Of a DNA stretch of 64,000 nucleotides, positions 43,477-56,160 are shown piece after piece. Below the pieces are notes generated by a model that was not told where the DNA came from, did not search any database, and was given only the letters and a program-made list of their open reading frames with translations. Made by a program: the position numbers and the translations under genes. Numbering within the stretch: position 1 is the stretch's first letter; each line of letters begins with the position of its first letter. Source of the DNA: Lichenostomus cassidix (taxonomy: Eukaryota > Chordata > Aves > Passeriformes > Meliphagidae); NCBI GenBank assembly GCA_008360975.2, contig CM039211.1:66678565-66742564 (forward strand), given 5' to 3'.

Positions 43477-46400
43477 AGCCCAGGTCAGCTGCCCTTTAGG
43501 CAATCCCTAGGTCTCCATGCCAGAGTCACTGGAGGCAAACAGCTACAGCAACACACACTTCACAGGGGTGAAAAGAAAAGGGCCACACACCCTTTGGGGT
43601 TAGGGTTGGGCACTTTGTTCCTCAGAACCTGAAGGCTGAAGTCACCACCTCAAGACAAGCCACTGGAGGCTCTCACTCACCATGATCTGGACCACCTCTT
43701 CCTCCTGGGACTCCCCACGCCAGGATCTGTCCTGCAGCTGCCCTGGGCATAGCCTGGGGTGGACAAGGCCAGTGCTGGGCCAGAGACCTTTGCTGAGCAT
43801 GGCTCAGCTCACTGCAGAGCCTCACAAGCAGCCCACACCACAGTCCCACAGCCAGCCTCTGCTTCAAGCTCCATCAGGAAAGCCCAAGCACAAGAGATGG
43901 AGGAGGGAATTCAAACCTTCATTAGCACAGAAGCTTGAGCCACTGAAAACAGTGTAATAGCAAGGGCTGAGCAGTTCAGGCTCTCTAATACTTGTCCTGC
44001 TGCTGGTAACAGCACACTCGAACATGCTGAAGGAGCACCTGGCCTGGTTAAGGGCAGCAGAAGGTTTCACCTTTGGCTTTGCTGCCCACCAAAGTGCTGA
44101 AGCTATTCCCACCCAGTGTCCTGTCCTGCACCCTTCGTTCCCCCCTAGCTGAGCTCCATTGGTCATACCATCATGCAGTGAGTTCCTTCATGCAGCTGAT
44201 CCTTCTGAAATGAACCTGGCATGCCCCACACCACCCAAAATACCTTTTTTAGCCGGATCAGTGCCATTTCTTGGCTCGCCATGCAGTCACAGGAGCACTG
44301 TTGATGGAGTATGCAATGGGGTAGGACTGTTGGCAGGAAGGCAGTACTTCATAATGCTTTCTCAGTTCATGACATTGACACACTGCTTCCTACAACCAGT
44401 ACCCAAATGGTCTTTCAACAAATCTGTGCCCCCTCACTGTCTCTGTAGGACACTCCAAAGAACATAAATCTGCTTTCCCTAAAGAGCCCATGAAAACTAA
44501 GGTAGAAAAAGTTGGAAGAAATAGCTCAATCCCCATCCACAAGTCATGTTTGAGCTGGGCTCTGTTAGCCAGGCCCACTGTCACTCTTTGGCCACCTGCT
44601 TGCCTTCCTTCAGGCATCACATGCCTCCTTTTGCAAACAGCCCCACACACACACTCAGCAATGTCACCTCAATTCTCACAGTAGCTTCTCCCTGATCTGA
44701 TTGTATCACTGACAGTTTGCTCCCTGATTAGCCATCCTGCTGCAATCCCCAGGACAATCGTCTTGCAGACTTGTGGGGGTTTAACAGCTCCCCAGCCTGA
44801 TCTCCACTAGGATGCCATTGTGGTCTGTAACCATCCCTACCCAGCCTGGCAGAGCAGACAGGGCAAAGCAGGCCCTGCCAGGGGACTATGCCATCAGCAC
44901 CACAGCCACACTCAGATTTCCAAGGGAGATTTGCTTTTGCCCTTCCAGCTCAACCTAAAATTGATTTTTGACTCCTGAGGGTGTCCATCTACCTGAAAGT
45001 TCAGGATGTCCACCCCTTGGCCTCCTCAACACAACTAGCTGCCAGGTGAGCTGCAAAGACTGCAGCCACTCTCTCTAGCAAGAGAGCCCCTTCCAGACTG
45101 TTCCACCTATGTGGAATAATTTGTGAAAGCCTCTTCTGACACCATGTAATCAAGCAGTGATATGTAAGAGGGAGCTCTCATCCCTCGCTCCTGTGTCGTG
45201 ACAGGTGACAAATTAGGAAAAATTATAACCCAGCACGGATTCAAATGAGAAAATTGTACCCTGTCTTTCCAGGACCCTCATCACTGCAAACACAGGAGCA
45301 CTGCCTCCCCGCCCAGCCTCAGCTTGGAACAGCAGAAGCAAGTTGGGTCTGCAAACACCTTTGTCAGCACGGTGCCAAGGCACACACACCTGCCACAAGA
45401 TAAAAACTGGACATTGAGCCTGTGCATGCCAAAAGCACGTGTCACATCCCTGATGCAGCAGTGGGAGGGGAAGGGAGCAGTCCCTGCTCTCCTGTGGAGC
45501 ATGAGATGGAAACAGCCATTCTGCTGCTGTGCCCTCGGTCATGGCCACACCCCTGAGGGTCAAGGGTGTGGTGGTGTGTGCACCCTCTCACCATGCAGCA
45601 GTCCCAGCAGTGCAGGAATGAACAAATGTACAGATACTAATGTTGTGCACAAATGCAGAACAGATGTTCCATCAAGAACCCGGAAAAAAAAATACATGAT
45701 TAAGAAACTGATTGAGGAACACTGTTCCTTTTTACTCTAGGTTTTTTTTCCCCTGGAAAGTGCTGTCATGAGCCTGAAGGCCACGCCAGTGGCTTCCTGC
45801 AATGTCTCGGCATGGGACGGGTGAAAGATCCCCTTTTGGGATGAGTTATCCAAAACCTGGACTCTTTTATTTGACATCTGCTGCAAGAGAAGACAATGCA
45901 AGGAAAGGAGGAGATCTTCTGTTTCACCATCTTGCAATAATTCAGGGTGATCGAAGGGGAAAAAAACAGAAAACATCCCCAAAACCCAAAGGACTGGGGG
46001 AAGAGAGAATAACTTGCAAGAAGTAAAAGAATCAGCCATTCCTAAACACAGAGCAGTGATGCAGCCAAACCAAACAACAATGATTCATGGACCTGTCTTC
46101 ACCCTTCGTTTTTCCTATAATGAGCAAAGAAACCACAGAAATGTGGAGCTGAGGTCTCTCTCCACTCCCAAGGAATGGGGAGGACGATCTGTGAGACTCC
46201 AGTGCCCTTTGACAGGTTTCATCATGGTCCAGCTCCTGTGTGCTCAGCCCAGCCCCACCACCAGCCTCCTTGCCCATCTCACCTCATCTCCATTCATCCA
46301 CTGTCCTTGCTGGGCTGGGCTTGCTTTCCCCCTGCACTGGGGAGGTGGAAACAGGTATCCCAGCCAGGTCTCTGCCCCTGCCTTGGGTGGGGCCAGCTGG

Positions 46401-49079
46401 ACAACAGATAAGTGCTGTCCTCAGGCAGCTCCACTTGCAGCTCAGCTTGATATCACCAAAGCCAACAGGAGTTATCTCCTCTCCAGGGATGAGCAGCATT
46501 GGCTTGGGAGCAGACACACACCCCATTTGGGTATTCCAGCTGTGCACAGATGGGCAGCACCCTCCATCCCAAAGCTAGAGACACAGCTGAGTGCCCCCAG
46601 AGAGGGAGGAGACTGAAGACCACAACTCAGCTCTCTTTTGAACATGACAGAGAGCCCGAAAACCATGGTTGGACTTCTCTGTGCAAATAACTGCAAGAGC
46701 TCACAACACTTCTTCCCCCTTCCCAAAGGCTCAGGAGACCTTTTGCTTCCAGCATGCAGCTCAGCCAGGGAACAGGTTGCATTCTCACTTCCTGAGCTGC
46801 ACCACAGAGAGCCCTCTGGGTTGGGCTGAACAGCTTGAAGAGGTGGCAGAGCACACCCTGAAAAGTAGAATGATTCCCCTGTCAACCCTTCTATAACAAG
46901 GGACAGTGGAGAGCAACAGCGTCTTCATCCTCACCTTCTTGACCCTAGCACAGCCTTGTGTTTCCATATGAGCTTCCCCAGCCAGCATGGTGACAACCTA
47001 CAGCTTAGGGCCTTCAGGAGAGGAGTGTCCCCAAAGGCTGTGGGATTTTGCCTTCCTCATTTCATTACTGTGTGATGGCAAGGGCTGTCCATCACATCGC
47101 CACGCTGCAGCCTGCAGAGGAAGGATGAAGCAGATGTGTTTGAGTCCATGCTCTCTCTCTGATTTGCTATGGGAGTTGAGGGGCTCAGAGCCCTCTTTGA
47201 AGCCATGAGTTGCTTCTCTCTCCCTCTCCAAAATGTTGGCAGCCCTCCAGGTCTTACCAGCAGGTGAGCAGCTCAGAGCCAAGTCAAAGTTCAGGGTGTC
47301 CCAAGACACACATTCAATTCAGAGACAAAAAAGTCCATTTCCCAACACAGTTTAATCCCAAAGGTGTTCCCACCAAACCCCATTAGGAGGAATCACAGCA
47401 ATGGGGCAGCAGAGAGCTTCTCTCCACTAATACATATCAGGATATGACTGTTATCTGAGCGTGTTATCAAGGCAGGTTTACTTGCAGCCTCCATCCTTCC
47501 TTCAAATATCTGCTGCCTTTTCCACATGGCAACAGAGAGCTGGCCTTGCTACCCATTCATTCAGCAGTCCAGACCAGACTTTGCTTGGGTCTCACGAGGA
47601 CTGATCCTGCCAACTGGCTAACCATGTCCTCTCTTGTTCAAAGCAGCACTCCAGTCACTTCGGCCCTTCAGGGATGTGAAAAAAATTCAATCAGATCCAG
47701 CAGCTCAATAACACTTTGCCTTGGACTTCAGCAGATGAGCAGCAGAGACCGGAGGGAACAGTAAGAGATGCAGGAGAGCTGAAATGGAGTATTCCTCCTG
47801 GTTATATTTCATTTTCATGCTGTCTCTGCAGCTTCTCATTCAACTAAGGGAGAAAAGAGACAAATTGCTGAAGACAAGCCACTTTACAAGGGTTTCTATT
47901 CCCATTTTGCGGCCCCTGGGGATTCTTCCTGCACTGTCCCCAAGCCTCCTAGAGAATGGCTTGACGTTTGCAAAGGTTGCTCACCTCCTCTGGGTGGAAA
48001 TGCAACTGTTTGTTCAGCTTCTCAGGGGGCTGGTTATCTTGTTAGATTTGTAAGAGCATTTAACAGGTTGCTTAGCTGCACGCCCTTGAAATATCTAAGG
48101 CAGTATTTTTCAAAAGTACCATCAGCACCACGCTGGGCTCCAGCTAATTATCCCCATCTCCCAGCAGGACAATTGGCTCAGTCCAGCACACAGTGCTGAC
48201 CCAGCCACAGGTCTGCCTCCACAGACACATCTGCCTGTCTCAAAGCCTGGGCAGGCACCAGCTGGGCATTCCTGCTTCCCTCCCCTCCTCAGTTCCTTGC
48301 TGTGCCCACAGGTGTGGGTAGTCCTGTCCAGAACAAGACTTCATGTCTCCTGGGGCAAAAAGGCTGAAACCCCCAGGCATAGCCCCACAGCATCCCAGGT
48401 TTTCAAGGTTCTTGATGTCTCCAAGCCATTTTCTCTGCCTAGAACAGAAGCAGAATGTCAAAGAGTCCCACAGGACCACAAGGGAGCTCAAACTTCCCTG
48501 TCTGGGAAGTCCCATCCCACAGGCTTCACATGGGCCATCACAAAAGTCTTCCTTCCCCTCTTTCCTCCTCTGTCTCCATCTTGGCTTTGTCTGCCCTCTC
48601 CTTAACATCATCCACTGGAGTACTTTCGTACTCCTCATTAGGCTGATTTTTTGTCTGCAAAAGCCACCTTCATGTACCTGGTATGTCCCATGAAAATCCT
48701 GCCAGGTGTCCTGATCCCTTTCGTGCTGAGATCCATGCTCCCTAACATCCAACCCTGCACTGCCACTGCTGCTGGTCAAACAGACCAGAGGTTGGCAGAG
48801 TAGTTTTGTCCAGCTGGGCATGGTAGTCCAAGAGGACCCCAAGGTCCAGGGGCCATTTCCAAGCTGGGCTCTGTGCCTTCCCTCCCCACAGGGTCAAGGC
48901 CAGCAGACAGCCCTGGCAGGGCCCTTACACAGCTGGGGACCAGGAGAATCCAAGAGACATTACCACCATGTGGGACAAGAGCAGTTGCCCTGGGAGCAGT
49001 TAATGTCCCCAGTGCAAGTCACATGTCATTGCACCCTTGTTAGCAAGATCCAGCTCGTTGCACCTCCTGTGCAATTCAT
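43477..49079. other. Long single-copy stretch, no gene seen
   Basis: About 5.6 kb without a recognisable repeat or exon. Overlapping frames at 45324-45740, 46014-46885 and 48240-48842 occupy several phases on both strands and have no known domain. A small AT-rich candidate element at 48050-48190 is listed separately. Confidence 0.5.
48050..48190. promoter_or_regulatory. Candidate conserved non-coding element
   Basis: AGCATTTAACAGGTTGC near 48054, CTTGAAATATCTAAGG near 48085, CAGCTAATTATCCCC near 48141 (TAATTA core joined to a TATCC motif) and GGACAATTGG near 48167. Motif-based inference only. Confidence 0.27.
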
Positions 49080-49215
49080 CATCACTTAACAAACCTGCTG
49101 ATGTCAAATTAGCCAAACATCAGTAAGCAGGGAATGGTCGTCGCATTCATCCTGTTAACTGGTGGCTAATTACCTCATTGTGCCTCCCATGTACTAATTG
49201 GAAGCTGTTTCCTAT
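49080..49215. promoter_or_regulatory. Candidate conserved non-coding element
   Basis: CTGATGTCAAATTAGCC near 49097, a CpG-bearing GGTCGTCGCATTCATCCTG at about 49136-49154, GTGGCTAATTACCTCATTG with TAATTA at 49167-49172, and GTACTAATTGG near 49191. Homeodomain cores plus retained CpG suggest constraint; not tested. Confidence 0.38.
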
Positions 49216-49622
49216 AGCCCACTGCCACCATTCAAGCGTTCGGAAGGATGAAGGCAGCAGATGTATTTCTCCAGTGCTTTTCACTCTCCTGTACCAACCT
49301 CTAGAGTTTCTGTTGCAGCATCAAGGAGCTGGCCTTCCCCACTTTTGCTCATGGCACTAGATGTTCAGAGAGGATCTTGCTGCTGTTTAGCCCTCTAAGC
49401 TCTGTCAGGGGGCTAGGGGATGGTGCCAGCATCCCTTCCTAGGACAGAGGAGTCTGAGGCAAAGCCAGGTGCCAGGGGCTGGTGGCAGAGCTAAGGGACT
49501 ACAGGCAGCTGCCAAGCAGTTGGTGCAGGCAGCAAGGAGCTCTTTGTGCAGTGGATCACAGGTTACTGTGTTCACAGGGAAGGACAAGACATCTAAACAC
49601 CCGGCCCTGGGCACAGCTGCTT
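49216..49622. other. Single-copy sequence, no gene seen
   Basis: No feature recognised. The 237-codon + frame starting at 49469 runs straight through the antisense CR1 that follows, so it is not a gene. Confidence 0.5.
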
Positions 49623-49806
49623 ATCACAAAATCACAGACTGGCCTCAGCTGGAAGAGATCTTAAAGATCATCTCATTCCAGCCATCCTTCCCTAGGACCA
49701 GGTTGCTCCAAACCCCGTCCAACCTGTCCTTGAACACTGCCAGGGATGGGGCATCCACAACTTCTCTGGGCAACCTGTTTCTGTGCCTCAACAGCCTCAC
49801 AGCAGC
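49623..49806 (-). repeat. CR1 LINE 3'-end fragment, antisense
   Basis: Reverse CR1 tail: ATCACAAAATCACAGACTGG at 49623-49642, GATCTTAAAGATCATCTC near 49657, CCTTGAACACTGCCAGGGAT at about 49728-49747, then GGGGCATCCACAACTTCTCT and GGGCAACCTGTTTCTGTGCC. The match ends at about 49806, where the element is 5'-truncated. Confidence 0.93.
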
Positions 49807-51150
49807 CTGGGGACACAGGGCTGGAAATGCATCTCAGCTGTTTTCTGAGTCTGGGAGGTGCTGGAAGGGAAACCCCAGAGATATTTCACATGCTGTGCCC
49901 AACTCCAGTGACAAAGCACTGCAAACACTGCTGTTAGCCAGAGATGTCCAACCTGCCTCCAGGACACTCCAAAATGCAGCTCCAGGCAATGCAGCATGGC
50001 CCCACAAAAAGGGTAATGCCCCTCAGCCTGATTTTTCTGCCCCATCTTGCCCTCCCCACCACCTTGTGGTGCCCATACTGTGTCTGATGACTGATGGACA
50101 CTCCTGGGCTCTCAAAGTTTGGAAGAGTATTTTCCCCACCTGGGCCAGGAGTGAGGGTCTCTCCAGAGTGTGCAAATGGTGACACACTGGCAGGAAGAAT
50201 CTCTGAGAGGAGGCAGAAGGGGAAGGACTCCTGAGAGCATCCTTGAGCACCAAGGATAATTAAGTGGGCTTCCTGCCAGATTCTCCAGATGTCTAATTAA
50301 TGCTGTAAGACCGCTGCTCATCTGGCTGATCCCAGTGCAGAAGGCTCCCCAGATCAGCCTCAGCTTGCCTCTGATGCGATGGAGTCAGCCACTGAGCTGC
50401 TGGCCTTGGAGCTCTTCCTGCTGGCCTTTTTCCCCTTGCCTGATCTGGGCATCCAGCTGGGGAACAGTGGGATACAAACCTCCCCATGCAGACCCCAAAG
50501 GAGCCACAGCAGAGCCCAATCCAGTCCTTGGGTGACTCCACCCTAACCTGCTCCCTGCACTCACTCTGGTTTCCAAAGGAGCCATGAGGACCAACAGCAT
50601 GTACAAAACATACCTGTGGGGCAAACCAATGTTGTCTTGCAGAGAAATCTGGTAAATCATGTCAGCCATGAAAACATCTTACCTCTCTGCTCTGGGTCTG
50701 CTGTTAGCATTCAAGAGCAACACGTACAAGCAGTGTTGGGTGAATATTCCTGGCATAGCTTGGCTGGTCATGGGGAACTGCCCAGGGCAGGAAAACAGGC
50801 CAAATATTGCAAGCTGCAAAGCTATTAAAGAAGACAACTCAGTTGCTGCACAAGCATATGATTGTGCAAAAAATTGGTAACAAGAAAATTAAAAGAAGGC
50901 CCAATGCACATTTCTTCCACAGGTACCCAGCAATTTTTGTATTCTGGGGTGGCACTTGCCTCCAAAAGACTACAGAGACCTCATGCATCCAGCTGCATAC
51001 AATACTCCTCTTCTGACAGGGCAGCCATTGCAAGGCTGATAGGGGAGTCTGCTGTGCTCTGCTGCAGTGCAGGACCAGCCAACCCTCATGGCTGTGGGTC
51101 CAGAGAGAAAAACAGATGTCTCCTGAGTGAGGAGGGGTGGGAGGCAGTGC
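49807..51150. other. Single-copy sequence, no gene seen
   Basis: No repeat or exon recognised. Several overlapping frames on both strands at 49797-50669 have no known domain. Confidence 0.5.
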
Positions 51151-51346
51151 AGAATGACAGAATATTTGAGATCAGGAAAGAACTCTTGGATCAGTGAGTG
51201 TAACCTTTGACCACTCACCACCTTGTCAACTAGAGCACAGCACTAAGGTCCAGTTATTTCTTGAACACCTCAAGGTGGTGACTCCACCACTTCCCTGGGC
51301 AGTCCATTCCAATGCTTGACAACCTTTTCCATGAAGAAATTCATGA
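51151..51346 (-). repeat. CR1 LINE 3'-end fragment, antisense, diverged
   Basis: AGAATGACAGAATATTTGAG at the left is a decayed form of the CR1 tail. TTCTTGAACACCTCAAGGTG near 51257, GACTCCACCACTTCCCTGGG at about 51279-51298 and AGTCCATTCCAATGCTTGAC at 51301-51320 then follow, ending near CATGAAGAAATTC. More diverged than the copy at 49623. Confidence 0.88.
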
Positions 51347-52048
51347 AAACCACACTGCTGACAATTTCTAGCAAAACAGCTCCAGGATCCCTTCTTACTG
51401 TGGCTTCAGGAGGTCTTTAAAACCAAATTAGAGTTTCTAGACCATTTCCCTGTGTGATGCTGACATGATATTTCTGTTGCTAGAGAGGATTTTGCAAAAA
51501 GCAGTTGGTACCTGAGCTCACAAAACAAGCCATGGAAATTTGCTCTGTCCTCTGGGCCAACAGGGCCCACGACCCACATGTAAGGTGCCCATCACATACA
51601 TGCATGGATGGCAAAATCCTCCCCTGAGAGCATTTCCTTGAGAAAAGGGAATGACATTGCCATAAGGACACTCATTAAAAGGAATCAAATTGAGATAAAG
51701 AGCCAAAGAGATGAATCCTGTGCAGACAACATGGGGACTGAATAAAGATGGCCTTTTGGAGGCTCAGCTTGGGTACATTCATCCTCGCAGAAAAAGACCT
51801 TTGAAAGGCCAGCTGGGTAAAACTGCAGGGCAAGGGAGGAAAGGGGGTAGATTTCACAAATTGAAGGCTTGTTAAATGAAGGAATTTTAAAAGAGCACAG
51901 CCTATGGCAGGTTAAATGTAAATACACAGTAAGGCAGCCAGAAAAGACTATGAAGATCAAATTGCCACTACCATAAAAATGAACAGTCCCTCCTTCAAGG
52001 TCCTCAGGATCACTGTTCCAGGAGCAGCAGAGTCTGCAGGTCATGAGG
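51347..52048. other. Single-copy sequence, no gene seen
   Basis: No feature recognised. Confidence 0.5.
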
Positions 52049-52772
52049 TCACAGAATCCCAGAATCCCAGAATGCATCAGGTTGGAAGGGACCACAGGGA
52101 GACATCTGGTCCCAACACCCTGCTCATCCTAGAGCACATGGCACAGGATTGCACCCAGACAGTTCATGAGCATCTCCAGTGAGGGAGACACAGCCTCTCC
52201 TGGAAAACTGTTCCAGTGCATGGTCACCTGCACAGTAAAGTTCTTCCTCCTATTCAGGTGGAACTTCCTGGGCATCATTTCTGCCTTTTGCCTCATGTCC
52301 TATTGCTTGGCACCAGCAAGCAGAGCCTGGTCCATCCTCTCACACCCAATGTATTCATCAATGAGGTCCCCTCTCAGTCACCTCTTCTCAAGGCTGAACA
52401 GGTCCAGCTCTCTCAACCCTTCCTCATCAGAGGGATGCCCCAGTCCCTTAATCATCTCCATAGCCCTCTGCTGGATCCACTCCAGGAGCTCCATGTCTCT
52501 CCTGTACTAAGAAGCCCAGGTCTGGACACAGGACTCCAGATGCCTCTCACTAGAGCTGAGCAGAGGGGCAGATTCACCTCCCTGACCTGCTGGCCATGCT
52601 CTCCCTAATGCATTCCAGGACACCATTGACCTTCCTGGCCACAAAGGCACTGCTGGTTCATGGACAGCTTGATGTCCAGCAGGAGCTCCAGGTCCTTCTC
52701 CTTCTGTCTTCCAGCTGGTCAGCCCCCATTCTGTGCTGGTGGATGGGCTTCCTCCTCCCCAGATGCAGGAGA
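52049..52772 (-). repeat. CR1 LINE fragment, ~720 bp, antisense
   Basis: Reverse CR1 whose tail shows three adjacent AGAATCCC-type octamers at about 52052-52071. Landmarks follow in order: GGTTGGAAGGGACCACAGGG near 52080, ACTGTTCCAGTGCATGGTCA near 52206, TCAAGGCTGAACAGGTCCAG near 52388, GGATCCACTCCAGGAGCTCC near 52472, CACCATTGACCTTCCTGGCC near 52621, and GTGCTGGTGGATGGGCTTCC near 52733. The right end is approximate. Frames on either strand across it are not host genes. Confidence 0.93.
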
Positions 52773-53335
52773 CCATCAGTTGAGGACAAACCCACAGCAG
52801 GACAAAGCAGAAGACCATTCCCATTCAAACACCCTGCAGGCAGGTTTGGAAGGGTTCCCATCCTGCAGGCTTTTCTGCGGCTGATCTCAAAACAAACCTG
52901 AAAACAAGCAGCAAAACAACACCTGGAGAAGCTGAGGTGGTGGCAGAAGAGCAGGGAGGTTTTCTCCAAGTTAGAAATAGGCAAACATGCCAGGATGCAT
53001 GGCCAGTTTCTGAGCAGAGGGGCAGATCCCCTGAGGCAGGGAGCACAGGGACCTGCACTGCTCAGTCTGTGCACAAATTATTTAGGGGAGGGTGTAGACA
53101 CTGAGGTGACATCTGCCAGCACCACGTGTTTAGGGTAACCTGATTTCTAAAAGCTGCCAAAAGACCTGCCAAAACTGCTTATCAACGAGATGACAAATGA
53201 GATACGAGGTTGGTCTACACAACGGAAATAAACTGTTTGGGGCACTGCCAAGCTCGTAAGCTGGGTGCTGCTGCTCCAGACAGTGGTACCAGTTGTCAGG
53301 AAACAATAGCAAAGAAACCAACATCACCTTGTCAT
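52773..53335. other. Single-copy sequence, no gene seen
   Basis: No feature recognised; the left margin may include more decayed CR1. Confidence 0.45.
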
Positions 53336-53400
53336 AATGTAAACCTGTATACATGGACACAATGTAAACCTGTATACATGGACACAATGTAAACCTGTAT
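53336..53400. repeat. 25-bp minisatellite, 2.6 copies
   Basis: Two identical 25-bp units (53336-53360 and 53361-53385), beginning AATGTAAACC and ending GGACAC, plus a 15-bp partial third copy. A CTACATTACATATAGC tail follows. Identity between copies indicates recent origin or ongoing slippage. Confidence 0.95.
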
Positions 53401-56081
53401 GCTACATTACATATAGCATACTGTCTGTGCCTCTGCTCTCCCAGATCCCCAAATGGAGACAATCCAAGGTCTGGGAAAGCTTCTGCACCAGGAGGAATTG
53501 GCCAGGTGGGACACTGTTGCCTGGAAAGAGACTGTGTACAGCCAGGGAGAATAAGAGTCCTTAAAGGCATGGAGACGGTGCAGAGAAAATAAATATATTC
53601 TTCACTGTCTCTTAGTACAAGAGGTGGTCAGCAGCTGAACTTGCCACGCTCCAGCAATCCCAGAGCTTGTGGTAGACTGAAATATTACTTGGAAGAGGGA
53701 GGAGGCTTTGTTGGGCATGTGCTAGGCGTGGGCTAGTGGAGGAGCCCAGGTAGTGAGTTTGTCTTTCCTCCCAGATGGATCTCTGATCCAGCTTGGCTCT
53801 GATGTGTTCAAAATAGGCCACCCTTCAACAGGGTCTCTCCGTCTTTGCAGAAGTATCTGTGCCCTGAAGGCCAGTGCAGGAGGAGTTTGGAGCAGGACCA
53901 GTGACTCCAGCAGTCACCTCCCTGCCTTTTTTGTCTGCAAAAAGGAAGGGGATGCCTGATTTTCCCAGGGCTCATGGTCCTCCTGCTTCGCCCTAGGGCA
54001 GGCAGAGTGATATCATGCTGGAAACCCAGAATCCACCGCCTTCTCTTCAGGGATTTTCACTCCACACATCCCATGGGCATTCCAGAGCCTGCACAAATGC
54101 CTCCCTGGCTCCATTCCTGCAAAACTGGGTGTCCCCTGCAGTCCCAGAATCGTCCTGTACATCACCCAACTTGCTGTAGCTGAGAACTACTGCAGGCACC
54201 TGGCAAGTGTCCCATTTTTCCATCTCTGTGAGGCAGGCAAGGCTTTGGATTTTGAAGGTAATGAGCTCATGGTGACAAGCTGAAGCAAGACTTCTGGCTG
54301 GTGTAGCTAGCCCAAACACTCAATTAAAATGAATCCACGCTCAGTTCCAGTGCTGGGCAGCTCACAGCAGCATGGTTGGTCATGCCTGTGATGGAACTTG
54401 TGCCAGTTTTGCCTGGACAGTAATGCCTGGATCAAAGGAGCTTGTGAAAGAAATTAAATGCAGTGCAGATAGGTTCCCTGTGCCTGCCTGTTATAAATAC
54501 ACACCAAAAATGTTACCTTTTAGTCTTAAATTCCACCTTCCAAATGAGCTATTATTTCAGCACAGCTAAGCAGTCAGACTAGATTCTTGCTTTTGTATTT
54601 TCATGATTAAAGACAATCTGATGTCTTAGAAGCTTCTGATGCAGTCCAGAGCTCTTTTCTGTACCTAACCAGCCACAGTCCCAATACCTCAGCCCTAATG
54701 TGGAGCAGTGAGAGTTTTCAGCTATTGATCAGAGAGTCCTTAACCTTTTCTGAAAAGTGGCCACTGCCTTCACAGAGCAGCTTGGGCTTTGTCAGGACAT
54801 CTGTGGTGCTGGAGGCATGCAGACCATTGTTTACAGTGTGCCAGGAATGGTGCTTATGCACTTTCCAGGCCAGCACATCTCTCTCAAATTAGGGTTCTTC
54901 TCTTTCAGATTAGGTGTTAAAATGGCAGAAATGCAGCAGACATCCCTGAGAGGCATTTCTGTGGTTTATCTACCCTCTTCTCAGGGCAGGGAGCCCCAAG
55001 GAGACAGGACTGAGGAATTCTTCCCTCCACCAGGCATCTGTCCATGTCCATGGAGCTGCAGCTCCTGGCCTTCCTGAGCCCCATTGCCAATCTGATGATG
55101 AGGATGATGATGGTGAGGTTCAGCACTGTGCATTGCTGAGCTCCCTCCTGAGTCTCAGCTCAAATACCCTGCAAGCAGACGCCAGTATGTGTTATGATCT
55201 GTAGAGCAATCACCTTTTTGGGGAAAGAAATGACAAATTTCAGCCCTGAGGAACCAACCTCCCACGTCGTTTCAGCTCCAGCTTTCTCAGCTTGTTTACC
55301 AGGAGCTAAACCCAACTTTGACACAGACCAGAGACCACAGCAGGCAGAATCAGACCCTGACAGCAGACCATGCCCATGCAGGGTGTGCAGGAGGTTTCAT
55401 GTGAATGCAAACCCCTGGTCCCTTGCTTCAAGGTCATTGGCAGGGCAAAGAGTTACTCACCATTTCTTTTGGAGAAGAAATACAAGAAGGGTCGAGACAT
55501 GCAACAAGAGTCCAACTGCTGCAGAAAAACATCTTCCAAACCAGTCTCTGCACACAAGGTGCTGCAGGAGGTTGGTCTGCAGCTGCCAACACTGACAGAA
55601 AGGTTAAGGTTGAGCAGGGCTGTGGGATCCCAGAGGGAAATTAGTTTTTTCCCAGGAAATTTGTGAGATGAGCTGCAGTGGTGCACCCTGAGTCTCTCTG
55701 AGTGGCAGCCATGGAGGGTGCTGGAAAAGTACCATTGAAGGAGAAGCTGATCCAAAGGCACATGGGAAAGCTGCAGCAAAACTAAACCTGCCCTGTTTTG
55801 AGGTAGACACAGCAGTAATTAGGAAGGAGAAATATTCCCAGAGCCACTCACAGCAGACAGGCTGTAAATGGATGTTATTAATGTCATCAATAGCAAGCTG
55901 CCACAAAGAGGGGAAAGCCCCTTTCCCAAAATTTCCAAGGGTCAGGCACTGCAGAGAAGAACCTCTCCCCACTGGAGGGACTGCTGCTTCACTCCAAATA
56001 CAGAATGCTGGAAGCAAGAGCAGGATCCAGCCCTGCAGCCCATTTAATATCAAAAAGAAACATCTGTTCCTTTGATTTAAC
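53401..56081. other. Single-copy sequence, no gene seen
   Basis: No interspersed repeat or exon recognised. A short GAT-rich trinucleotide run lies at about 55092-55114. An AT-rich candidate element at 54470-54620 is listed separately. Confidence 0.5.
54470..54620. promoter_or_regulatory. Candidate conserved non-coding element
   Basis: TTATAAATACACACC near 54490, TTACCTTTTAGTCTTAAATT near 54511, GAGCTATTATTTCAGC near 54546 and TTTTCATGATTAAAGACAAT at about 54598-54617. AT-rich with few long frames. Weak evidence. Confidence 0.22.
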
Positions 56082-56160
56082 AAAAAAAAAAAAAAAGAAA
56101 AAAGAAAAAAGAAAAAAAAGCCAACCAAAAAAACCCCCAAACCAACAAAAAAAGAAACAA
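56082..56160. repeat. A-rich simple sequence
   Basis: A run of about 15 A followed by AAAAAAG-type and AACC/AAACCAAC variants. It could be the decayed poly(A) of a retroposed sequence, but no parent sequence is recognisable upstream. The minus-strand frame at 55604-56275 reads this tract as poly-Phe and is spurious. Confidence 0.9.

Noticed and set aside
49469..50182. 237-codon + frame
   Set aside because: Runs through the antisense CR1 fragment at 49623-49806; the open phase is partly repeat sequence.
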